A stretch of DNA of 9,149 nucleotides, from assembly GCA_027026295.1 (NCBI GenBank), contig JALVOR010000128.1, forward strand, positions 1 through 9,149, read 5' to 3'. Position 1 is the first letter of the stretch, and every line of letters starts with the position of its first letter. The notes under the pieces are model-generated. The model had not been told where the DNA came from. It did no database searches and saw only the letters and a program-made list of their open reading frames with translations. The position numbers and the translations under genes are program-made. This stretch comes from Anaerolineales bacterium. Its GTDB lineage: Bacteria; Chloroflexota; Anaerolineae; Anaerolineales; DRMV01. Positions 5,252 to 9,149 of this stretch are shown one piece after another.

Positions 5252-6877
5252 ATGCAAGAACGCCAGATTATGCTCCTGCCTCGCGAGAACTTTTGGGATT
5301 GGGTAAAAGCCACCCGCCACTACGTGCTCACCTTCGGCACCTCCATCACGCCCGACCCGGTCAATGCCGGGCGCTACATGGCACCCAACCAGACCATCAC
5401 CATCGTGCTGCCTCCCAACGGCTACCCCGCCCAAGGCGACATCCGCGCGTGGTTCATCCAGCACTACCCCGGCGTGCGGCTGGACGTCATCGAAGTGCAA
5501 ACCCCCGACGAACTGGAAAAGGTGCTCGCCCAGCGCATCGCCGCCCTCGACCGCTACGGCGACAGCACCCGCCCCTTCCACCTGCTCTGGCCGACCGACT
5601 ATGCCGTCATTACCCAGGCGTTTGGCGCACACCCCGAAATTTACAGCCAATGGGGGCTTCCGGGGCACGAAGGCGTGGATTTTCGCGCCCCCACCGGCAC
5701 GCCCATCTATGCCGCCGCCGATGGCGTGGTCTATCTCGCCGACCGCGACCCTGCAGGCGCTTACGGCAAGCAAATCCGCCTGCGCCACCGCGACGGCTAC
5801 AAAACCGTTTACGCCCACTTACACGAAGTACTGGTCAAGGAAGGCGACTTCATCAAAGCGGGGCAAATCATCGGCAAGGCCGACAATACCGGCAACTCCT
5901 ACGGCTCACACCTGCACCTTACCCTCAAAAAGGAAGGCGCCACCGAGCGCGGCGAAACCAACTACCCCCACGACATCATTGACCCCACCCCCTTTCTGGT
6001 ATGGCCGATTACCGAAGACACCATGCGGCGCGCCCAGTACGACTGGCCCCCCAACCGTTGCCTCGTGGGCGGCAGTTGCCGCCCCGATGGGCAGTTCGAC
6101 GAAGCCGATTTCCGGGTGGTTTCCCAGGCACGGCTGGAAGCCGCGCGCATCACCCAAGACACCCCCGACGAAGCCATCGCTCGCCTGCGCCAGATCAACC
6201 CCAACATCTTCCTGCTGGCGCGGCTGACCGCCAACATGCACCTGCACCCTTACAGCGCCGCCGAATTTGCCAGTGCCTTGCGCCCTCACCTTGCCCGTTT
6301 TTACGCCCACGGCATCCGCTATTTTGAAATTCACACCCAGCCCAACCTGCACGCCAACGGCTGGATGGTTTCGTGCAGCGCCGGCAGCGCATTCGCTTTC
6401 TGGTTCCTCGGCGTGCTGAACGCCTGGCGAAAGCAGTTTCCCGAAGCCAAACTTGGCTTCCCGGCGCTTTCCCCTGGCGACGACGTGCCCAACCAGCGCT
6501 TCGCCGCCCGCCGCTTTCTCGATCAGGCCGACAAAGGCGTGATTGCCGCCGATTGGGTGGGTGCAGCCTGCTACTGGCATAACTACGCTGAAATGAACCA
6601 CACCAAAAAAGGGCGCTGCTACGAAACTTTGCGACTGCGCTATCCCCACAAACTGATATTCCTCACCGACTTTGCCAACACCAACATTCAAACCGACGCC
6701 GCCAGCCGCGGCAACCAATACGTCGATTATTACGACAGCCTGCGCGAGCAGGCGGGCATGGGCGCGGCGTTTGCCGATTACCTCACCGCAGGCAGCGCCG
6801 CCCCCTATTTGGGCTGGGCAACTGCCGAGGGGCAAATGACACCCATTGTTGCCAAAGTTGCCCAACGGGAGTGGTGA
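5252..6877 (+). CDS. M23 (LytM-type) peptidase fused to a TIM-barrel-like glycosidase-type domain
   Basis: The 541-residue protein has an N-terminal region of unknown type (1-110) and then a LytM/M23 domain (about 115-250) with all zinc-site motifs. These are H139-x3-D143 in HEGVD, YAHL with H189, and H220-L-H222 in GSHLHL. M23 enzymes cut peptide cross-links of cell-wall peptidoglycan or similar glycine-rich peptides. Residues about 255-541 form a second domain. Its RYFEIHTQPNLHANGW (356-371) resembles the acid/base strand of clan GH-A glycosidases (FEIWNEPN) with E359. LIFLTDFANTN (468-478) sits where the nucleophile strand ITEFG would be, but with Asp instead of Glu. Catalysis by this half is therefore uncertain; it may bind or hydrolyse glycan. 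No signal peptide or membrane helix is seen, which is odd for a wall enzyme. AAGGA at 5239-5243 supports the start. The next gene begins 24 bases later and is probably cotranscribed. Confidence 0.88.
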   Translation: MQERQIMLLPRENFWDWVKATRHYVLTFGTSITPDPVNAGRYMAPNQTITIVLPPNGYPAQGDIRAWFIQHYPGVRLDVIEVQTPDELEKVLAQRIAALDRYGDSTRPFHLLWPTDYAVITQAFGAHPEIYSQWGLPGHEGVDFRAPTGTPIYAAADGVVYLADRDPAGAYGKQIRLRHRDGYKTVYAHLHEVLVKEGDFIKAGQIIGKADNTGNSYGSHLHLTLKKEGATERGETNYPHDIIDPTPFLVWPITEDTMRRAQYDWPPNRCLVGGSCRPDGQFDEADFRVVSQARLEAARITQDTPDEAIARLRQINPNIFLLARLTANMHLHPYSAAEFASALRPHLARFYAHGIRYFEIHTQPNLHANGWMVSCSAGSAFAFWFLGVLNAWRKQFPEAKLGFPALSPGDDVPNQRFAARRFLDQADKGVIAADWVGAACYWHNYAEMNHTKKGRCYETLRLRYPHKLIFLTDFANTNIQTDAASRGNQYVDYYDSLREQAGMGAAFADYLTAGSAAPYLGWATAEGQMTPIVAKVAQREW

Positions 6878-6889
6878 ACCGTTGCTTCC

Positions 6890-6897
6890 AGGAGGTG
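6890..6897 (+). promoter_or_regulatory. Ribosome binding site of the tail-anchored protein gene
   Basis: AGGAGGTG lies just before the ATG at 6902 and fixes the start. Confidence 0.8.
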
Positions 6898-6901
6898 CAC
6901 G

Positions 6902-7447
6902 ATGATCAAGTTCAACGGTCAAACCTATGCCAGCGTCGAGGACATGCCGCCTGAAGTCCGGCAGGTTTACGAAAGAATGCTCAAACTGCTCCCCGACGAG
7001 GACAAAAACGGCGAACCCGACTTGCTGCAGGGAAACGCCGCTAACGTCGACATGGTCGTCACCAGTTCCATTACCGTGGATGGCGAAGTCTACACCAACG
7101 AAGACGACATGCCCCCGGAAGTCCGCCAAAAATTCGAGGAAGCAACCGCCAAACTGCAGAAGTTCATGGGAGCAGCACAAGGCATCGAAAGCGTTTCTGA
7201 CGCTTTCCCCCACCAACAACAAATCAGCGTGGAAGTAAGGAAAGAAATACCGTCAACCCAACCGTCTTCCCTCAGCCCCACTACCGCCGCTCAGGAAAGA
7301 GCACCGAGGAACGCGCACGCCGATGCCCCTTCTCCGGTCATTCGGGAAGAAAAAGCCTCGGCAACCACGCTCCTGCTGGTTGTTGCGGCCATCGTGCTTC
7401 TGGCACTCATCACAGGGGTTGGCATCATGGTATGGGTGCTTCATTAG
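6902..7447 (+). CDS. Small tail-anchored protein with duplicated DMPPEVR motif
   Basis: I do not recognise a named family. The 181-residue protein contains two similar units. Residues 2-25 read roughly IKFNGQTYASVEDMPPEVRQ, and residues 57-80 repeat the plan as ITVDGEVYTNEDDMPPEVRQ, each followed by a charged helix. A low-complexity Pro/Ser/Thr-rich linker follows (about 115-150), and then one hydrophobic helix (155-180) that ends at the C-terminus. There is no N-terminal signal, so the repeats should face the cytoplasm with a C-terminal tail anchor. The gene starts 24 bases after the M23/TIM-barrel gene with a strong ribosome site, so the two form a likely operon and may act together at the membrane. 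The region after the stop has no clear terminator. Expression as a real protein is well supported by the ribosome site and the repeat structure. Confidence 0.85.
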   Translation: MIKFNGQTYASVEDMPPEVRQVYERMLKLLPDEDKNGEPDLLQGNAANVDMVVTSSITVDGEVYTNEDDMPPEVRQKFEEATAKLQKFMGAAQGIESVSDAFPHQQQISVEVRKEIPSTQPSSLSPTTAAQERAPRNAHADAPSPVIREEKASATTLLLVVAAIVLLALITGVGIMVWVLH

Positions 7448-7490
7448 AGGAGAGGGAACGGTTCCTCCTTCCGCTCCCGCCAAAACGGGG

Positions 7491-7496
7491 TAAAAT
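7491..7496 (+). promoter_or_regulatory. -10 box of the TIGR01777-family gene
   Basis: TAAAAT preceded by GGGG lies 30 bases before the ATG at 7526, in a 78-base gap. It matches TATAAT at five of six positions. The -35 region is weak. It would start a transcript near 7503 carrying this gene and the GH13 gene. Confidence 0.5.
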
Positions 7497-7513
7497 ACCT
7501 CCCTGATTTTCAC

Positions 7514-7519
7514 AGGAGG
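7514..7519 (+). promoter_or_regulatory. Ribosome binding site of the TIGR01777-family gene
   Basis: AGGAGG, 6 bases before the ATG at 7526. Confidence 0.85.
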
Positions 7520-7525
7520 AGAAAC

Positions 7526-8446
7526 ATGCACATCGTCATCACAGGTGGCACGGGATTGCTGGGAAAAGCCCTCATCGAGCGGCTCGCCCCCGAGGGGCAC
7601 ACTTTCACGGTGTTTACCCGCACACCCAACGACCGCCGCGGCTTGCCGCCCCAGGTCCACATGGCAGCCTGGACGCCCAACGAACCCAACGCGCTGGCGC
7701 GCCACTTGCGGGAAGCCGACGCCGTGGTCAACCTGATGGGCGAAAACATCGCCGCCAAACGGTGGACCAAAACCCGCAAAAACGCCCTCCGTGCCAGCCG
7801 CGTGGAAAACAGCCTCGCGCTGGCTTCGGCGCTGCGGCTGGCACAGCCGCGCCCCAAAGTGCTGCTTCAGGCCTCCGCTGTGGGTTATTACGGCGACCGC
7901 GGCGATGCATACATCGACGAGCACACGCCGCCCGGCGACGATTTCCTCGCTCGCCTGGCAGTGGCATGGGAAAACAGCACCGCCTCGGTGGAAGCCCTCG
8001 GCATGCGGCGGGTGATTTTGCGCACCGGCGTGGTGCTGAGCACCCAGGGCGGCGCCCTGCCGCGCCTGCTGCTGCCCATTCGCCTGGGAGTGGGCGGGCC
8101 TTTAGGGAGCGGCAAGCAATGGATGCCGTGGATTCACGTTGCCGACCATGTCGAGGCAATGATTTTCCTCATCCGCAACGCCAAAGCCGAAGGCCCCTTC
8201 AACCTCACTGCCCCCCAACCGGCAACCAACGCCGAACTGGTGCGCGCCATCGCCCGGCGGCTGCACCGGCCTGCCTTCCTGCCCATGCCCGCCGCCGCCC
8301 TGCGGCTGCTGCTCGGCGAAATGAGCACCGTGCTGCTCACCAGCCAGCGCGCCCTGCCCAACCATTTGCTCCAGGCAGGCTACACTTTCCGCTTCCCCAC
8401 CCTGGAAAGCGCCCTCGATGACCTGCTCAAACCCGCCGCCCCCTGA
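7526..8446 (+). CDS. TIGR01777 family (YfcH-like) NAD(P)-binding epimerase/reductase
   Basis: The 306 residues match the usual family length of about 300. An extended-SDR Rossmann fold begins at once with the nucleotide-binding GGTGLLG (7-13). The family hallmarks follow in order: NLMGENIAAKRW (69-80), SAVGYYGDRG (117-126), RTGVVLS (166-172), GPLGSGKQWMPWIHVAD (191-207), FNLTAP (225-230), and a C-terminal DUF1731-type region (about 248-300). The family is related to sugar-nucleotide epimerases, but its substrate is unknown. The common YxxxK catalytic pair is not present in standard form, since YYG is followed by D. The protein is cytoplasmic by prediction. Start at 7526 is set by AGGAGG and a nearby TAAAAT box. 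The stop TGA is nine bases from the next start, suggesting translational coupling to the GH13 gene. Confidence 0.93.
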   Translation: MHIVITGGTGLLGKALIERLAPEGHTFTVFTRTPNDRRGLPPQVHMAAWTPNEPNALARHLREADAVVNLMGENIAAKRWTKTRKNALRASRVENSLALASALRLAQPRPKVLLQASAVGYYGDRGDAYIDEHTPPGDDFLARLAVAWENSTASVEALGMRRVILRTGVVLSTQGGALPRLLLPIRLGVGGPLGSGKQWMPWIHVADHVEAMIFLIRNAKAEGPFNLTAPQPATNAELVRAIARRLHRPAFLPMPAAALRLLLGEMSTVLLTSQRALPNHLLQAGYTFRFPTLESALDDLLKPAAP

Positions 8447-8455
8447 GGTTGCCGC

Positions 8456-9149
8456 ATGAACATCCCCTACTGGGTTCCCGATGCCGTTTTCTACCAGATC
8501 TTCCCCGACCGCTTTGCCAACGGCGACCCCACCAACGACCCGCCCAATGTCGCTCCCTGGGGCAGCCAGCCCACCATTTGGAATTTCATGGGCGGCGACC
8601 TGCGCGGCATCATCCAGCGCCTGGATTACCTGCTCGAGCTCGGCATCAACGCCATCTACCTCAATCCCATCTTCCAGGCCACCAGCAACCACCGCTACAA
8701 CACCACCGACTATTACCGCATCGACCCCAGACTGGGCACCATGGCCGATTTCCACGCCCTGCTGGAAGCCTGCCACGCCAACGGCATCCGCGTGGTTCTG
8801 GACGGCGTGTTCAACCACACCGGGCGCGGCTTTTTCGCTTTCAACGACATCCTGGAAAACGGCGAACATTCCCCCTGCAAGGATTGGTATCACATCCGCC
8901 GCTTTCCCGTGCAAGCCTATGGGGAAGGCGACGCGGAGGACTACGCAGCGTGGTGGGGCTTCCGCAGCCTGCCCAAGTTGAACACCAGCAACCCCGCGGT
9001 GCGGGAATTCATCTTCGGCGTGGCGCGCCACTGGCTCGAACAGGGCATTGACGGCTGGCGGCTGGATGTGCCCAACGAGATTGACGACGACGACTTTTGG
9101 CAGGAATTCCGCGCCGTGGTCAAAACTGCCAATCCCGACGCCTACCTGG
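8456..9149 (+). CDS. GH13 alpha-amylase-family enzyme (3' end outside window)
   Basis: 231 codons are visible before the right edge. The (beta/alpha)8 barrel begins almost at residue 1 with [19 protein letters not shown] (6-24). [14 protein letters not shown] (46-59) and [11 protein letters not shown] (63-73) follow. Conserved region I is DGVFNHTG with D116, N120 and H121; region II is GWRLDVPNE with R202 and the catalytic nucleophile D204. The acid/base Glu (region III) and the final Asp (region IV) lie beyond the edge. [12 protein letters not shown] and the RLDVPNE form of region II fit neopullulanase/cyclomaltodextrinase/alpha-glucosidase-type GH13 enzymes acting on alpha-1,4 glucans or maltodextrins. 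The N-terminal CBM34-like domain common in cyclomaltodextrinases is absent. No signal peptide is seen, so intracellular maltodextrin use is inferred. The ATG at 8456 has GAGG at 8445-8448, overlapping the stop of the preceding gene. Confidence 0.92.
   Translation, partial: MNIPYWVPDAVFYQIFPDRFANGDPTNDPPNVAPWGSQPTIWNFMGGDLRGIIQRLDYLLELGINAIYLNPIFQATSNHRYNTTDYYRIDPRLGTMADFHALLEACHANGIRVVLDGVFNHTGRGFFAFNDILENGEHSPCKDWYHIRRFPVQAYGEGDAEDYAAWWGFRSLPKLNTSNPAVREFIFGVARHWLEQGIDGWRLDVPNEIDDDDFWQEFRAVVKTANPDAYL

Noticed and set aside
5906..7222. Long open frame of 438 codons on the minus strand
   Set aside because: It lies entirely antisense to the M23 fusion and the tail-anchored gene, both of which have clear motifs and ribosome sites. 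Its translation is a Val/Gly-rich composition typical of the complement of G+C-rich coding DNA.
7449..7475. Possible intrinsic terminator after the tail-anchored gene
   Set aside because: GGAA-CGG-TTCC can form a short stem, but it extends only with wobble pairs and a mismatch, and no T-run follows.
8102..9031. Open frame of 309 codons on the minus strand
   Set aside because: Antisense to the TIGR01777 and GH13 genes, whose conserved motifs fix the real frames.

Overview
The window looks like a chromosomal piece of a G+C-rich bacterium, most likely a member of the Chloroflexota (Anaerolineae-like). This is inference from several features: a Pro/Thr linker in the first protein, a small membrane protein with a double zinc ribbon, RadC and TIGR01777 homologues with strong AGGAGG ribosome sites, and -10 boxes of the TAAAAT type. 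No rRNA, tRNA, phage, plasmid or CRISPR marker is present to settle the taxonomy.

Layout, left to right. Positions 1-365 hold the C-terminal end of a protein cut by the window edge. It is followed after 24 bases by a type I phosphodiesterase/alkaline-phosphatase-superfamily enzyme (390-1850). A short gap carries half of a repeat element (1865-1968). Two minus-strand genes follow: a polytopic membrane protein with an Asp-box-like extracytoplasmic domain (2033-3469), clearly poorer in G+C than everything around it, and a two-TM double-zinc-ribbon protein (3622-4131). A compact intergenic region has back-to-back extended -10 promoters. It ends in an octamer tandem repeat that touches the start codon of radC (4277-4954).

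The radC to M23 gap is almost entirely one composite repeat element (4967-5222). It is bounded by perfect 10-base inverted repeats, contains several palindromes, and is related to the half copy at 1865. Next comes a probable two-gene unit: an M23 (LytM-type) peptidase fused to a TIM-barrel-like glycoside-hydrolase-type domain (5252-6877), and a small tail-anchored protein with a duplicated MPPEVR motif (6902-7447). The last unit starts at a TAAAAT promoter and holds a TIGR01777-family NAD(P)-binding protein (7526-8446). This is closely coupled to a GH13 alpha-amylase-family enzyme that runs off the right edge (8456-9149).

Most genes are ordinary housekeeping or accessory genes, and I see no complete defence or biosynthetic system. 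The parts most worth a second look are the inverted-repeat-bounded element and its half copy, the octamer repeat forming the radC leader, the low-G+C Asp-box membrane protein, and the M23/TIM-barrel fusion with its tail-anchored neighbour.
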